From: Cyclobacteriaceae bacterium
GTDB taxonomy: Bacteria > Bacteroidota > Bacteroidia > Cytophagales > Cyclobacteriaceae
Length of the DNA: 64,000 nt
Direction: 5' to 3'
NCBI GenBank assembly: GCA_019638235.1
Contig: JAHBUE010000001.1
Location: 2,032,492 to 2,096,491 of the forward strand
Shown here: in pieces, positions 23,918-34,126 of the stretch
Layout of the letters: each line of letters opens with the position of its first letter
How positions within the stretch are numbered: position 1 is the first letter of the stretch
Notes under the pieces: model-generated
What the model was told of the DNA's origin: nothing
What the model saw: the letters and a program-made list of their open reading frames with translations, nothing else
The model's database searches: none
Made by a program: the position numbers and the translations under genes

Positions 23918-25828
23918 TTAATACCCTGGATTTTGATACTTCTGTTTATCCGTATCGCTTATCGCATCTAACTGTGATTGCGGTATGGGGCGAAGCCTGT
24001 GTTTGGCTTCAACCTTGCCATTGGCATCCTCATTCAAATTGACACGGCTAATGAATTTGGTAGGATCTGAACCGCCACGCAAGGCGAGGTCAGTCCAGCG
24101 TCCGCCTTCACCGGCTAATTCACGTGCACGTTCATCCATAATAAAATTGAACGTAACATCGCCCGAAGTAATTTGCATGTTTGCTACCCGGTTAGTCAAC
24201 TCTGCCGGAGACAGGCCTGTTCTGTAAGCAGCACGTGTGCGGATTACATTAATCAACTCAGCGGCTCTGCCTGCATTACCAGTTTCAAAAGCAGCTTCGG
24301 CAGCCAGTAAGTACGTTTCGGCCAACCGGAAGATAGGCATCGGTCTGCCTGATGATCCGTTGGGGCTGGCACGCAATACATCATTAAACTTTTTAAGTGA
24401 AGGATAAACCAAAATCACGTTTGACGGGGCAGGTGGGCCAGCATAAAGTTGGTTGCTGTACCAGTTATGCGAAGAATACACCCTGTAATACTTGGTGCCA
24501 AACGATGCCGGATTGGATAAGTCAACGCCCATAGCAACAGCTTCGGCAGGGCTATCCGCTAAGTAAAAGGCAGTGTCGCCAAGCGCAAAATTGTTGGTCG
24601 TTAATGTGTTTATAAAAGTATTATAGCCAGCAGTACCGGATTCGTTTTGTGTGTCGGCTGTCCATAACGTGCGGAAAGAACCATGATACCGGCTGTCGTT
24701 TACTTTATCGGCAAAAGCTGTTTCGGTAAGCCAACGGGTAGGGGCAAGCTTCCTTAGTGGCCGCTGAAAAGCAAAAGGCCTTCCGTCTATAATATCTAAG
24801 TTTGCAGGGGTTTGCAATAATGGCTGTTCGTAGTTGCTGGTAAAGCAGTTGGCTGCCATGTTCTCACCATCACCAATTCCATCGGCATTAATATTCAAAT
24901 ACCCGTTATTGATATAGTCACCGGGTATACGTTCTGCTGCCAAAAGTATTTCACTATTATAATCATTACCTTGTCGGAATACATCCTCAAAATTCTGCTG
25001 AAGCGCTACTCCGTATTTGCCAGGATTGCTTACCACTTCATTGGCGGCATTGTATGCGTTCTGTGCATCACTGGTTTGGGATATGGCCGAATAATGCCTG
25101 GCTAAGTAAACTTTTGCCAGCAGGTGAAATGCTACTGCTTTAGACAGCCTGAACTCGCCAGGAAGGCGTTGGTCGGGAAGGTTTTCGGAAGCATACGTCA
25201 GGTCATCTATCATTACCTGGTAATTCTGGGTCAGCAATTGTTGACGCTCCGCTTCACTGTTTCCACGGTTAAAGCCTGTATAAGGTATTGTGTTAAAGGC
25301 TAACTCACCGCTACCCAAATCTAAGGGTACTGCGCCAAAATGACCTACCAGCAGGTAATAGTAATGCGCCCTCAGGTAGCGGGCCTGTGCAACTGATTCC
25401 CTGTACTGTTGGTCAGTAAACGTAGGAACCTGGTTGGCCAGGGCTACCAGACCGTTGAGTGTATTAATAACCGGGAAAGTCCGGTTAAAGGTAACTCCAA
25501 GATAACCTGCTTGCGGGGTAACATCATACGTGCCTAACAACTTGTGTGGCTGGTTATCTCCCGAACTGTTGTAGTTGGGTTCAGGGCCAAACGTGAATTC
25601 GTCAGTACCGGTAATGTTGAGGCCAAGGGCCGGGTTCGACCCGTACTGGAAACGAAGGTACGAATAGGCTGCGTTAAGCCCGTCTTGAAAACCTTGCGCA
25701 GTCTTATAATAGTCTGTGGTAAAAGCTGTCTTGGGGCTTTCATTGAGAAGATCGTTACATGCCGGAGCAATGGCCAACAGGGCAACTATCGTCAAAATAA
25801 ATGATCTATGTTTTTTCATAACTGTCAT
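23918..25828 (-). CDS. SusD/RagB-family nutrient-binding outer-membrane lipoprotein
   Basis: The 636-residue lipoprotein (signal ending AIAPAC, Cys24) has the SusD layout: DLLNESPKTAFTTDYYKT at the N-terminus, an alpha-helical TPR scaffold (YLRAHYYYLLVGHFGAVPLDL; AFHLLAKVYLARHY), and the C-terminal block RLAETYLLAAEAAFETGN...ERARELAGEGGRWTDLALRG. It forms the lid of the SusC channel and binds xylo-oligosaccharides. It starts 13 bp after the SusC stop. The ligand is inferred from the enzymes in the same locus. Confidence 0.96.
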   Translation of the reverse strand: MTVMKKHRSFILTIVALLAIAPACNDLLNESPKTAFTTDYYKTAQGFQDGLNAAYSYLRFQYGSNPALGLNITGTDEFTFGPEPNYNSSGDNQPHKLLGTYDVTPQAGYLGVTFNRTFPVINTLNGLVALANQVPTFTDQQYRESVAQARYLRAHYYYLLVGHFGAVPLDLGSGELAFNTIPYTGFNRGNSEAERQQLLTQNYQVMIDDLTYASENLPDQRLPGEFRLSKAVAFHLLAKVYLARHYSAISQTSDAQNAYNAANEVVSNPGKYGVALQQNFEDVFRQGNDYNSEILLAAERIPGDYINNGYLNINADGIGDGENMAANCFTSNYEQPLLQTPANLDIIDGRPFAFQRPLRKLAPTRWLTETAFADKVNDSRYHGSFRTLWTADTQNESGTAGYNTFINTLTTNNFALGDTAFYLADSPAEAVAMGVDLSNPASFGTKYYRVYSSHNWYSNQLYAGPPAPSNVILVYPSLKKFNDVLRASPNGSSGRPMPIFRLAETYLLAAEAAFETGNAGRAAELINVIRTRAAYRTGLSPAELTNRVANMQITSGDVTFNFIMDERARELAGEGGRWTDLALRGGSDPTKFISRVNLNEDANGKVEAKHRLRPIPQSQLDAISDTDKQKYQNPGY

Positions 25829-25841
25829 AATTTGTTATTAG

Positions 25842-28800
25842 TTAAAACGTCAGGTTCAAACCAAAAATGAAAGACCTGGTAGGTGGTGTTGAAGCCGCTA
25901 TCACAAGTGCCGGGTTAGCACCACCTGTTCTAAGGCTACCACCTGTAGCAACAATGCCGGTGGCTCCCTGTCCGGTTGGTTCAGGATCTACACCATTGTG
26001 TTTAGACACGTACGGGCTCCATAACAGGAACGGGTTTTGCGCAGTAAAGTAAACGCGGGCATTTTGTGCCTTAATTCTGCTTGTAACAGACTTAGGCAGG
26101 TTATACCCTAAGTTTATACTTCTTACTCTCGCAAACGATGCATCATAATACGCTAACGTTGTCCAACCTGTTGATGCTCCTCCGGGAAGCGCAGCGCCAG
26201 GTGCAGGGAATTCGTTTGTCGGGTTATCGGGTGTCCAGTAATCAACTTTTAACCCGCTTCGCTGACCCGTCATGTTTGTCAGGTATGCGCCATTGGGTGC
26301 GTGCAGGTAGCTTAACAGCGTACCGCCCTGCCGGATGTAAGTCACAAATGACAAATCAAATCCTTTATAGTTAAACCGGTTGGTGATACCTCCCTGCCAG
26401 TCCGCCTGTTGGCTTCCGATAATATGCCTGTCATCGGCATCAATTACTCCGTCAGGATTTACATCCCTGAATTTAATCTGACCGGGAGCCTGGCCGTAAG
26501 AGAGCGCAGCATCAGCTTCATGAGCTTGCCAGATACCTATTTTTTCATAATCGAAAATGGCGGTTATCGGATGTCCGACAAACAAACCATTGGCAATATC
26601 CTGATCTACACCCGGCAGGTATTTTAGTAACTTGTTACGGTTGTAGTACCAGTTCACATCAGCGTTCCAGGTGAAACCGTTTGATAGTTTTAATATTGTT
26701 CCGCTAAGCACTACTTCAAGCCCTTTGTTTTCCATTCCGCCTATGTTGGTCAAGTATAGACCTTCATAACCCGCAGTAATGGGTAGCCTCAGACTAAAGA
26801 GCAAATCGGTTGTTTGAGCGTTATAATAATCAACACTACCGGTAATCCGGTCATTCAGGAAACCAAAATCAACACCTATGTTGGATGTTGTGGTGTATTC
26901 CCAACCCAATGTCTTGTCAGGTATACGGTTCGCCAAAAATCCCTGCACCTGTTGCGAACCATAGTTATAGCGCAGCGGTACAGTGCCACCGGCTATGCCT
27001 ACGGTATTAACAACTCCTCCTAAGGTGGTATAAGGTGGTACAGCCTGGTTTGAGGTCCGGCCATAGCCAACACGTATTTTCAGATTACTTACTACATCAA
27101 CATCCTGCATGAACGATTCATTGATAACATTCCATCCAACAGCAAAGGCAGGGTAGTTGTGCCATTGATCGGCCAACACAGAAGAACCGTCTCTGCGAAA
27201 GGTTGCCGTTAACAGGTAACGGTCTTTATACGCATAGTTCAGTCTTCCCATATAAGACAAGAGCCCACGGGTTTGTTCCCCGCCACTCAGCACTGGCGCC
27301 AGGGCAGGGTCAGCAATGGACATATCATAGAACTCAACAAAATTTGCTGTTATCCCGTCTTTATTAGCCTGGGTGGCAAAGCTGCGGGTTTGCTGGGCGC
27401 TGTAAAGGCCGGTAAAGGTAACGCGGTGGTCATCAGCGAAAGTTTTCTCGTAAATAAGTAGATTCTCTGCTGTCCACGAGAAGTTCTCGCTGTTTCTCAC
27501 TGCGGCCCGGCTGTCAACCAACTTCCGGAAGTAAGTGCCTTCCCCCTGGAATTGCGCAGCGTTTGTCTGGCCATATTCAAGCCCCAGGTTAAAGCGGTAG
27601 GTAAGGCCATCAATTATTTTTATTTCGGCAAACGCACTGTTGAACGTGCGCAGCCTTCTTACCCGGTCAGTCCAGTCGTTGTTATTACTCTTAATATAGA
27701 GCGGGTTCAGGTTGGCAGAAGCATCGTCAAGGTTTCCAAACGGTTCACGGAAAATTTCCCCGTTCTCAGTATATGGCGGCATGAGTGGGCTGGTGGCCAA
27801 AATGTTATACATGATACCTCCGCCAAAGCTACCGGGGTTGCCGGGCTGCGGGTTTACGAATTGTGTGCCATTTGCATAGTTTACGGTATTCAAACTGGTT
27901 AACCCTATTTTTATCCGTTCGCCAATTTTTGAATCGGTCGAAACCCTCAGTGAAAAGCGTTCAAAATCCTGGCCGGGCAGAATGGTTGTTTCTTTAAAGT
28001 ATCCTGCGCCTACCGAATAAGATCCCTGCTCGGTGCCGCCTGTAAGTGTAAGGTTATGATTAGTGATATATCCGTTCTCATACATCAGGTCTTGCCAGTC
28101 AACATTCCTGCCGAGGGCTATACCCTCAACTTCTTCCGGGCGGTAAGGCCACACCCCGGTGTAGTCGCGCATGGCCTGGTATTCTTCTGCATTAAGTAAG
28201 GGGTACTTTTTGGCTACCGTAGTAACGCCCACATAGCTGCTAAAGGACAGAGTGGTTTCACCGGCCTGGCCTCTTTTGGTGGTGATCAGCATAACGCCAT
28301 TGGCTCCCCTTGAACCATAAATAGCGGTGGCGGATGCATCTTTCAATACGTTTATAGAAGCAATTTCATCGGGGTTGATGTCGTTCAGGTTTCCTTCGTA
28401 GGGGATACCATCCAAAACGATCAATGGGTCATTAGAACCCAAAACAGAACGCTCGCCCCTGATCCTGATCCGTGCAGTTGCTCCTGGCGCTGTACCGATT
28501 CGCTGAACTTCAACACCGGCCATTCTTCCCTGGAGAGCCTGCTGAAGGTTAGCTACGGGTACTTCCTGGAGATCGGTGTTGCGCATGGAAACAAGCGAGC
28601 CGGTTACGTCTGCTTTACGCTGCGTTCCATACCCAACCACAACCACTTCGCTTAATGTTTGGGCGTTTACGGTCATGTTTACATTAACTATTGAGCGACC
28701 ATTGACAGCAACCTCCTGCGTTTCATAACCTATAAATGAAAAGACAAGTGTAGCCTGATCTGCCCCGGAGGGTAGCTCTAAGCTATAATCGCCATTTGCA

Positions 28801-29009
28801 TCAGAGGTGGTTCCGGAAGTGGTTCCCCTTATCAGGATATTTACCCCAGGTAATCCTGAACCGGACTCATCAGTAACTTTTCCTCTTACAGTTGATTGGG
28901 CGAATGCCGTAACCGTAAGGAGAAGAGCAAAGCACAAGAATGACAAAAACCTGATCATGCCGGGTGCTTTTCCGCGATCAGGCAACATGTGTAGAATTTT
29001 TTGCTTCAT
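25842..29009 (-). CDS. SusC/RagA-family TonB-dependent outer-membrane transporter
   Basis: The 1055-residue protein has a signal peptide (RFLSFLCFALLLTVTAFAQ), an N-terminal carboxypeptidase-like regulatory domain (TVRGKVTDESGSGLPGVNIL, about 39-120) and a plug domain (VGYGTQRKADVTGS, LQQALQGRMAGVEVQ, SINVLKDASATAIYGSRGANGVMLITT). A 22-strand barrel ending in FIFGLNLTF completes it. It imports oligosaccharides into the periplasm with TonB energy. It is the first gene of the xylan locus and is divergent from xylB; a palindromic operator-like site lies about 97 bp upstream of its start. An internal ATG at 28958 would still leave a full signal peptide. Confidence 0.96.
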   Translation of the reverse strand: MKQKILHMLPDRGKAPGMIRFLSFLCFALLLTVTAFAQSTVRGKVTDESGSGLPGVNILIRGTTSGTTSDANGDYSLELPSGADQATLVFSFIGYETQEVAVNGRSIVNVNMTVNAQTLSEVVVVGYGTQRKADVTGSLVSMRNTDLQEVPVANLQQALQGRMAGVEVQRIGTAPGATARIRIRGERSVLGSNDPLIVLDGIPYEGNLNDINPDEIASINVLKDASATAIYGSRGANGVMLITTKRGQAGETTLSFSSYVGVTTVAKKYPLLNAEEYQAMRDYTGVWPYRPEEVEGIALGRNVDWQDLMYENGYITNHNLTLTGGTEQGSYSVGAGYFKETTILPGQDFERFSLRVSTDSKIGERIKIGLTSLNTVNYANGTQFVNPQPGNPGSFGGGIMYNILATSPLMPPYTENGEIFREPFGNLDDASANLNPLYIKSNNNDWTDRVRRLRTFNSAFAEIKIIDGLTYRFNLGLEYGQTNAAQFQGEGTYFRKLVDSRAAVRNSENFSWTAENLLIYEKTFADDHRVTFTGLYSAQQTRSFATQANKDGITANFVEFYDMSIADPALAPVLSGGEQTRGLLSYMGRLNYAYKDRYLLTATFRRDGSSVLADQWHNYPAFAVGWNVINESFMQDVDVVSNLKIRVGYGRTSNQAVPPYTTLGGVVNTVGIAGGTVPLRYNYGSQQVQGFLANRIPDKTLGWEYTTTSNIGVDFGFLNDRITGSVDYYNAQTTDLLFSLRLPITAGYEGLYLTNIGGMENKGLEVVLSGTILKLSNGFTWNADVNWYYNRNKLLKYLPGVDQDIANGLFVGHPITAIFDYEKIGIWQAHEADAALSYGQAPGQIKFRDVNPDGVIDADDRHIIGSQQADWQGGITNRFNYKGFDLSFVTYIRQGGTLLSYLHAPNGAYLTNMTGQRSGLKVDYWTPDNPTNEFPAPGAALPGGASTGWTTLAYYDASFARVRSINLGYNLPKSVTSRIKAQNARVYFTAQNPFLLWSPYVSKHNGVDPEPTGQGATGIVATGGSLRTGGANPALVIAASTPPTRSFIFGLNLTF

Positions 29010-29105
29010 AGCGTTGGGTTTTAGTGATTGTTTGTGTCGTGTACTTATATGGTGCTCCTGGATAGATTCCCGAGTGCCATCACTAAGGTCAGGGATTAAT
29101 TCTAA

Positions 29106-29125
29106 TTATGCAACCGATTGCATAA
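29106..29125. promoter_or_regulatory. LacI-type operator-like palindrome in the susC/xylB divergent region
   Basis: TTATGCAACCGATTGCATAA: eight-base arms around a central ACCGAT-like core. It lies about 97 bp before the SusC start and 145 bp before the xylB start. The core matches the site upstream of uxaA (33985-34004). This is the size and symmetry expected for a LacI-family repressor site. Confidence 0.6.
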
Positions 29126-29172
29126 TTTTTTTTATTTAAAACGTTATTTTAGCCAAATAATCGTTTGTTTTG

Positions 29173-29189
29173 TATGCAACCGATTTATA
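29173..29189. promoter_or_regulatory. Second, partial operator-like site upstream of xylB
   Basis: TATGCAACCGATTTATA shares 13 consecutive bases with the site 67 bp to the left but has a degenerate right arm. Two sites at this spacing would allow cooperative binding or looping across the divergent promoters. This is inferred from similarity only. Confidence 0.45.
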
Positions 29190-29269
29190 AAAATTGGCTT
29201 ATTTTGCCTGTTGGAAGCCTTAAATTCAATGAACTCCTATATTTTTAGAAGTAATTAATTCTGCATTCA

Positions 29270-30772
29270 ATGTCGCGTTACCTGTTAGGAATTGACCTGG
29301 GGAGTTCATCTGTAAAAGCATCCCTTATAGAAGCCGAAAGCGGTATGCTCAAGGCTTCAGCCTCATATCCGGAGATTGAAATGGAAATAGCCAGCCCCCA
29401 ACACGGATGGGCCGAACAAAACCCCGAAACGTGGTGGAAAAACGCAGTTCAGGCTGTTAATACTGCTTTGAAATCGGCCGGAGCCAAAGCTGATGAGGTG
29501 CTGGCCATAGGAATTGCCTACCAGATGCATGGATTGGTGGTGGTTGATAAGAACCATAAGGTGCTGCGCCCCTCTATAATATGGTGTGATAGCCGTGCGG
29601 TAGCAATCGGTGAAGATGCCTATAACCAGCTTGGTGAATTGTATTGCATGGACAGGCTGCTCAATTCTCCGGGAAACTTTACCGCCTCAAAGTTGAAATG
29701 GGTAAAAGACAATGAGCCCCATATATATAAGGAGATATATAAAGTCATGCTTCCCGGTGATTACTTAGCCATGCGCCTTACGGGCGATATCTGCACAACC
29801 ATTTCTGGGCTATCGGAAGGTATCATGTGGGATTATCAAAAAGCAGCCATCCCCGAACGACTCTTTAATTATTATGGATTAGATCAACAGCTTACCGCGA
29901 ACGTAGTTCCCACTTTTTCAAGACAGGGTGAATTGACACAAGAAGCAGCCACTCAATTAGGATTAAAGGCTGGAATACCCGTTGCCTATCGGGCAGGCGA
30001 TCAACCCAACAATGCCTTTTCCCTTAACACGCTTAATCCAGGAGAGATTGCCTCTACTGCCGGTACTTCGGGTGTTATTTATGGTATTGTTGATGAGCCT
30101 GTTGCTGATACACTTTCGCGTGTCAATACGTTTGTGCATGTAAACCACACTGCGGGTAATCCAAGGTACGGTGTTTTACTTTGTGTAAACGGAACGGGTA
30201 TAATGAACAGTTGGTTGCGCAAGTTGCTTACAGTTGAAGGAATCCTGTCTTACGAAAAACTGAATAGTCTTGCAGCGCAGGCGCCTGTTGGTGCCGACCA
30301 GTTGTATATTCTCCCGTTTGGAAATGGTGCCGAGCGTGTATTACAAAATGAAAACATTGGCGCAAGTTTTCATGGACTTGACCTGAACCGTCATCATGTT
30401 TCGCACGTTTGCCGTGCTGCGCAGGAAGGAATAGTGTTCGCGTTAGGCTATGGATTTGAAATCATGAATAACCTGGGTATCAAATCCAACATTATCCGTG
30501 CAGGATATGCCAATATGTTTCTTAGCGATTTGTTCTGTAAAACATTCGTGAATACAACCGGTGCGCGCCTTGAATTGTACAATACTGATGGAGCGCAGGG
30601 CGCTGCACGGGGAGCGGGAGTAGGAATTGGATTTTACGGTAATTACACTGAAGCCTTTACAAGCCTGGCCTGTATAAAAAGTTATGAACCCGATACCGAA
30701 CAACATGCCGTGCAAGACGTTTTCGGGAAATGGAAAAATAAATTAAATCAGCAATTGAAAATTAAATCGTAA
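29270..30772 (+). CDS. xylB: Xylulokinase
   Basis: The 500-residue FGGY-family carbohydrate kinase phosphorylates D-xylulose to xylulose 5-phosphate. The N-terminal ATPase loop LGIDLGSSSVKASLI, the substrate-binding YQMHGLVVVD and IIWCDSRA, RAGDQPNNAFSLN, and the C-terminal RAGYANMFLSDLFCKTFVN are visible. XylA follows after 12 bp in the same direction, making a two-gene xylose operon. It is divergent from SusC with operator-like sites in between, so uptake and catabolism are probably induced together. Confidence 0.94.
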   Translation: MSRYLLGIDLGSSSVKASLIEAESGMLKASASYPEIEMEIASPQHGWAEQNPETWWKNAVQAVNTALKSAGAKADEVLAIGIAYQMHGLVVVDKNHKVLRPSIIWCDSRAVAIGEDAYNQLGELYCMDRLLNSPGNFTASKLKWVKDNEPHIYKEIYKVMLPGDYLAMRLTGDICTTISGLSEGIMWDYQKAAIPERLFNYYGLDQQLTANVVPTFSRQGELTQEAATQLGLKAGIPVAYRAGDQPNNAFSLNTLNPGEIASTAGTSGVIYGIVDEPVADTLSRVNTFVHVNHTAGNPRYGVLLCVNGTGIMNSWLRKLLTVEGILSYEKLNSLAAQAPVGADQLYILPFGNGAERVLQNENIGASFHGLDLNRHHVSHVCRAAQEGIVFALGYGFEIMNNLGIKSNIIRAGYANMFLSDLFCKTFVNTTGARLELYNTDGAQGAARGAGVGIGFYGNYTEAFTSLACIKSYEPDTEQHAVQDVFGKWKNKLNQQLKIKS

Positions 30773-30784
30773 ATAAAAAACTGT

Positions 30785-32107
30785 ATGAAAGATAAAAATC
30801 AAACCTTTTTTAAAGGAGTTCCTGTCATTAAATATGAAGGGCGCGAATCTAAAAATCCTTTTGCCTTTAAATTTTATGATGCAAAGAAAAAAGTAGGGAA
30901 GAAGACAATGGCCGAACATCTTCGTTTTGCTATTGCGTATTGGCATACCTTCTGTGGAACGGGCGGAGATCCTTTCGGGGCAGCAACAAAAAAATTTCCG
31001 TGGCTGCAAAACCCCGACCCCATACAACGCGCGAAAGATAAAATGGACGCTGCCTTTGAGTTTGCCGTTAAAATGGGCATAAACTTTTATTGCTTTCACG
31101 ATTACGACCTGGTGGATGAAGCGCCAACATTAAAAGAATCGGAAACACGTTTACAGACTATTGTAAAGTATGCCAAACAAAAGCAGAAGGAAACCGGTGT
31201 TAAATTATTGTGGGGAACAGCAAACTTGTTTTCCAATCCGCGTTACATGAATGGGGCGGCTACCAACCCGGACTATAACGTTGTTACCTGGGCAGGAGCA
31301 CAAGTAAAAAATGCGCTTGATGCTACCATTGAATTAGGCGGAAGCAATTATGTATTTTGGGGCGGTCGTGAAGGATATATGTCGTTATTAAATACGAACA
31401 TGAAACGCGAGCAGGAGCACCTGGCGCGCTTTCTGCATACAGCCCGCGACTATGGAAGAAAGAATGGTTTTAAGGGAACATTTCTGATTGAGCCTAAACC
31501 TATGGAGCCATCCAAACATCAGTATGATTTTGATTCGGCTACGGTAATTTCTTTTCTTCGTCAGTATGACCTGATGGATGATTTCAAACTGAACATTGAA
31601 GTCAATCATGCTACATTAGCGTTGCACACATTTCAGCACGAATTACAGGTAGCGACTGATGCAGGTGTGTTGGGCAGCATCGATGCTAACCGGGGCGATT
31701 ACCAGAACGGTTGGGATACCGACCAGTTTCCGAATAACATTAATGAATTAACGGAAGCTATGTTGGTTATCCTTGAAGCCGGTGGATTTAAAACCGGTGG
31801 GATTAACTTTGACGCCAAAACAAGAAGAAACTCTACTGACCTTGAGGATATAGTACACGCACACATTGGCGGGATGGATACATTTGCCCGTGCGTTGCTT
31901 ACGGCACAAGCTATATTAGATGACGGTGAGTATAAGAACCTTCGCAAAAAGCGCTATTCAAGTTTTGATTCAGGTCGCGGAAAGCAATTTGAGCAAGGTA
32001 AACTTTCACTCGAGAACCTTCATGCCGATGCGTTGAAAAATGGCGAGCCGGAAGTGATTAGCGGTAAGCAGGAGTACTTTGAGAATTTACTAAACAGATT
32101 TATTTAG
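30785..32107 (+). CDS. xylA: Xylose isomerase
   Basis: The 440-residue TIM-barrel metalloenzyme converts D-xylose to D-xylulose. Key blocks are [21 protein letters not shown], the catalytic His105 and Asp108 in [26 protein letters not shown], and the metal-site stretch [17 protein letters not shown] with the Glu and His ligands. [20 protein letters not shown] supplies further metal Asp residues. The length fits the class II enzymes of Bacteroidota. It is co-transcribed with xylB and takes the xylose released by GH43 and the xylanases. Confidence 0.97.
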   Translation: MKDKNQTFFKGVPVIKYEGRESKNPFAFKFYDAKKKVGKKTMAEHLRFAIAYWHTFCGTGGDPFGAATKKFPWLQNPDPIQRAKDKMDAAFEFAVKMGINFYCFHDYDLVDEAPTLKESETRLQTIVKYAKQKQKETGVKLLWGTANLFSNPRYMNGAATNPDYNVVTWAGAQVKNALDATIELGGSNYVFWGGREGYMSLLNTNMKREQEHLARFLHTARDYGRKNGFKGTFLIEPKPMEPSKHQYDFDSATVISFLRQYDLMDDFKLNIEVNHATLALHTFQHELQVATDAGVLGSIDANRGDYQNGWDTDQFPNNINELTEAMLVILEAGGFKTGGINFDAKTRRNSTDLEDIVHAHIGGMDTFARALLTAQAILDDGEYKNLRKKRYSSFDSGRGKQFEQGKLSLENLHADALKNGEPEVISGKQEYFENLLNRFI

Positions 32108-32188
32108 GGATTTAAAAAACGTTTATCAGGATTGTGCTCTGTTATTGGCAGTGACCTCCTCCCATTTTCAATGCAAAGGTTTGCGGAA

Positions 32189-32209
32189 GTCCCGGATTTA
32201 TACCCGGAC
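32189..32209. repeat. REP-like imperfect palindrome between convergent xylA and uxaA
   Basis: GTCCCGGATTTATACCCGGAC pairs end to end with mismatches near the centre. It has the G/C arm with AT centre layout of the RAYT-linked palindromes, but a TTTATA rather than TTTAAA centre. Two copies of CGGGTAATTTTG follow at about 32225 and 32244. It may act as a bidirectional terminator for the convergent genes. Confidence 0.4.
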
Positions 32210-32319
32210 GGGTGTTACAGGAACCGGGTAATTTTGTTACCTAACGGGTAATTTTGGTTCAGAGATAGGAGGTTTTCCTAAAAAATCAGCTTTTGATTTA
32301 AGCGCGTTCTGAATGATTG

Positions 32320-33966
32320 TTACAACGATACCCCTCGTTTCCACGGAATAAAATCATCCTGGTGTAACAGTTGGGCTTTTGTTTGTTGTCTGCCGCTGGC
32401 TACTTCAATAATGTAATCAAAAATTTCCTCGCCAACCGTTTCTATGGATTTCTTCCCTTCTATAATAGTTCCGGCATTCACATCAATAATGTCGGGCATT
32501 TTTTCTGCCAGTTTTGTATTGGATGATACCTTTATTACAGGAGAAATCGGGTTTCCGGTTGGCGTGCCAAGTCCGGTAGTAAAAAGCATGATGGTAGCGC
32601 CCGATCCCGCCATAGCGGTTGTACTCTCAACATCATTTCCGGGTGTGCAAAGTAAATTTAGCCCAGGTTTGGTTACATACTCCCCATAGTCCAGTACGTC
32701 AACCACTGGCGAGGTGCCTCCCTTTTTAGCTGCACCAGCCGATTTCATGGCATCGGTAATGAGACCGTCTTTAATGTTTCCCGGAGAAGGGTTCATATCA
32801 AAGCCCGAACCCACCGCTTCAGCCGATTGCGCATAAGCGCGCATAAGCTGCACAAATTTAGTGGCGCTTTCATCGGTAGTGCAGCGGTTAATCAATTCCT
32901 GTTCAACGCCACATAGTTCCGGAAATTCCGAAAGGATGGAAGCCCCGTTAAGCGCAGCCAGTAAATCCGATACATGACCAACGGCCGGGTTGGCCGATAT
33001 TCCTGAAAACCCATCCGAGCCGCCACATTCTAATCCAACCTTAAGTTTACTCAAGGGGGCAGGGCTTCGTTCAAGTTTGTTGGCTTCAACCAATGCTACA
33101 AATGTTTCGCGGATAGCACGTGTAAGCATATCTTGCTCGGTACCTTCTTTTTGTTGTTCTACTATAATGAGTGGTTTTAAGAGCATTGGGTTGATAGCTT
33201 TTAACTTTTGCATAAGGATGTCAACCTGCGCATTCTGACAACCAAGACTCAATACTGTTGCACCTGCCACGTTAGGGTTATTTATATATCCTGCCAGGAG
33301 TGCACACAATGCCTCAGAATCCTGACGAATACCACCACAACCGCCATCGTGTGTAAGAAATTTTATGCCGTCAATATTTTTAAATAAACGTGATCGCTCG
33401 CTTGCCTCGTGGTGTTGAAAAGTGTGTGATGTAATGGAGTCCTGACGGTTTGCTTTATAGAGTTCAGCAAGCTCATGCACATAGTTTTTAAAGATATTCT
33501 GTTTTGCAAACCCCAACTCTTCTTCAAAAGCATCGCGGATTACGTTTACGTTTCTGTTTTCACAAAACACAAGCGGCACAACGAGCCAATGATTGGCAAC
33601 CCCCACCTGTCCGTCAGCCCGGTGGTAACCGTCAAAAGTTTTGTTCTTCCAGCGCGATACATCCGGGGCGTTCCAGTTAAGTGTATCGGATTTGCCCGAA
33701 TAAGATGAGGCCTGGTGTTTTACATTTTGTGTGGTGATAACGCCACCTGCCGGAATGGAATGCAACGCTTTGCCAACCAGTATGCCGTACATTTTGATTT
33801 CATCCTGCGGATTCAGATCCTTCAAGGCAAACTTGTGCTTGGCGGGTATATCCTGTGGCAGTGTAAAGGCACTTCCATTGTATTGGATATTCTCACCAGC
33901 TTTCAGATCGGATAATGCCACCAGCACATTATCGTCAGGATGTATCTTTAAGAACTTGTTTGACAT
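32320..33966 (-). CDS. uxaA: Altronate dehydratase
   Basis: The 548-residue enzyme dehydrates D-altronate to 2-keto-3-deoxygluconate. An N-terminal SAF domain (about residues 1-100, FLKIHPDDNVLVALSDLKAG, YGILVGKALHSIPAGGVITTQN) is followed by the UxaA catalytic domain (THDGGCGGIRQDSEALCALLAGYINNPNVAG, GLECGGSDGFSGISANPAVG, FTTGLGTPTGNPISPVIKVSSN). The ATG at 33966 is chosen because it places the operator-like palindrome 18 bp upstream rather than in the gene. It is divergent from KdgK, whose substrate it makes. Uronate isomerase and altronate oxidoreductase genes are not in the window. Confidence 0.93.
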   Translation of the reverse strand: MSNKFLKIHPDDNVLVALSDLKAGENIQYNGSAFTLPQDIPAKHKFALKDLNPQDEIKMYGILVGKALHSIPAGGVITTQNVKHQASSYSGKSDTLNWNAPDVSRWKNKTFDGYHRADGQVGVANHWLVVPLVFCENRNVNVIRDAFEEELGFAKQNIFKNYVHELAELYKANRQDSITSHTFQHHEASERSRLFKNIDGIKFLTHDGGCGGIRQDSEALCALLAGYINNPNVAGATVLSLGCQNAQVDILMQKLKAINPMLLKPLIIVEQQKEGTEQDMLTRAIRETFVALVEANKLERSPAPLSKLKVGLECGGSDGFSGISANPAVGHVSDLLAALNGASILSEFPELCGVEQELINRCTTDESATKFVQLMRAYAQSAEAVGSGFDMNPSPGNIKDGLITDAMKSAGAAKKGGTSPVVDVLDYGEYVTKPGLNLLCTPGNDVESTTAMAGSGATIMLFTTGLGTPTGNPISPVIKVSSNTKLAEKMPDIIDVNAGTIIEGKKSIETVGEEIFDYIIEVASGRQQTKAQLLHQDDFIPWKRGVSL

Positions 33967-33984
33967 TTCAATAAAACTGTTAAC

Positions 33985-34004
33985 TTGCGCAATCGATTGC
34001 ACAA
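33985..34004. promoter_or_regulatory. LacI-type operator-like palindrome between uxaA and kdgK
   Basis: TTGCGCAATCGATTGCACAA, with the perfect core GCAATCGATTGC. It is 18 bp upstream of the uxaA start and 122 bp from the kdgK start, a position for repressing both. The core matches the site in the susC/xylB region, pointing to one regulator for xylan and uronate genes. Confidence 0.6.
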
Positions 34005-34126
34005 TTTAGTAAAAAATTTGGCTCTCAAACAATAAACTAAAGAAATCCTTTAAAAACCTCTTAAATTGATGTTTTTAGATGGATTTTTACTGACTAAACT
34101 TGTTGAACAATAAAACAATTATCCTT

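Noticed and set aside
32225..32256. Two copies of CGGGTAATTTTG as a functional direct repeat.
   Set aside because: Only two short copies in a convergent intergenic gap, without symmetry or promoter elements; chance or local slippage is sufficient.
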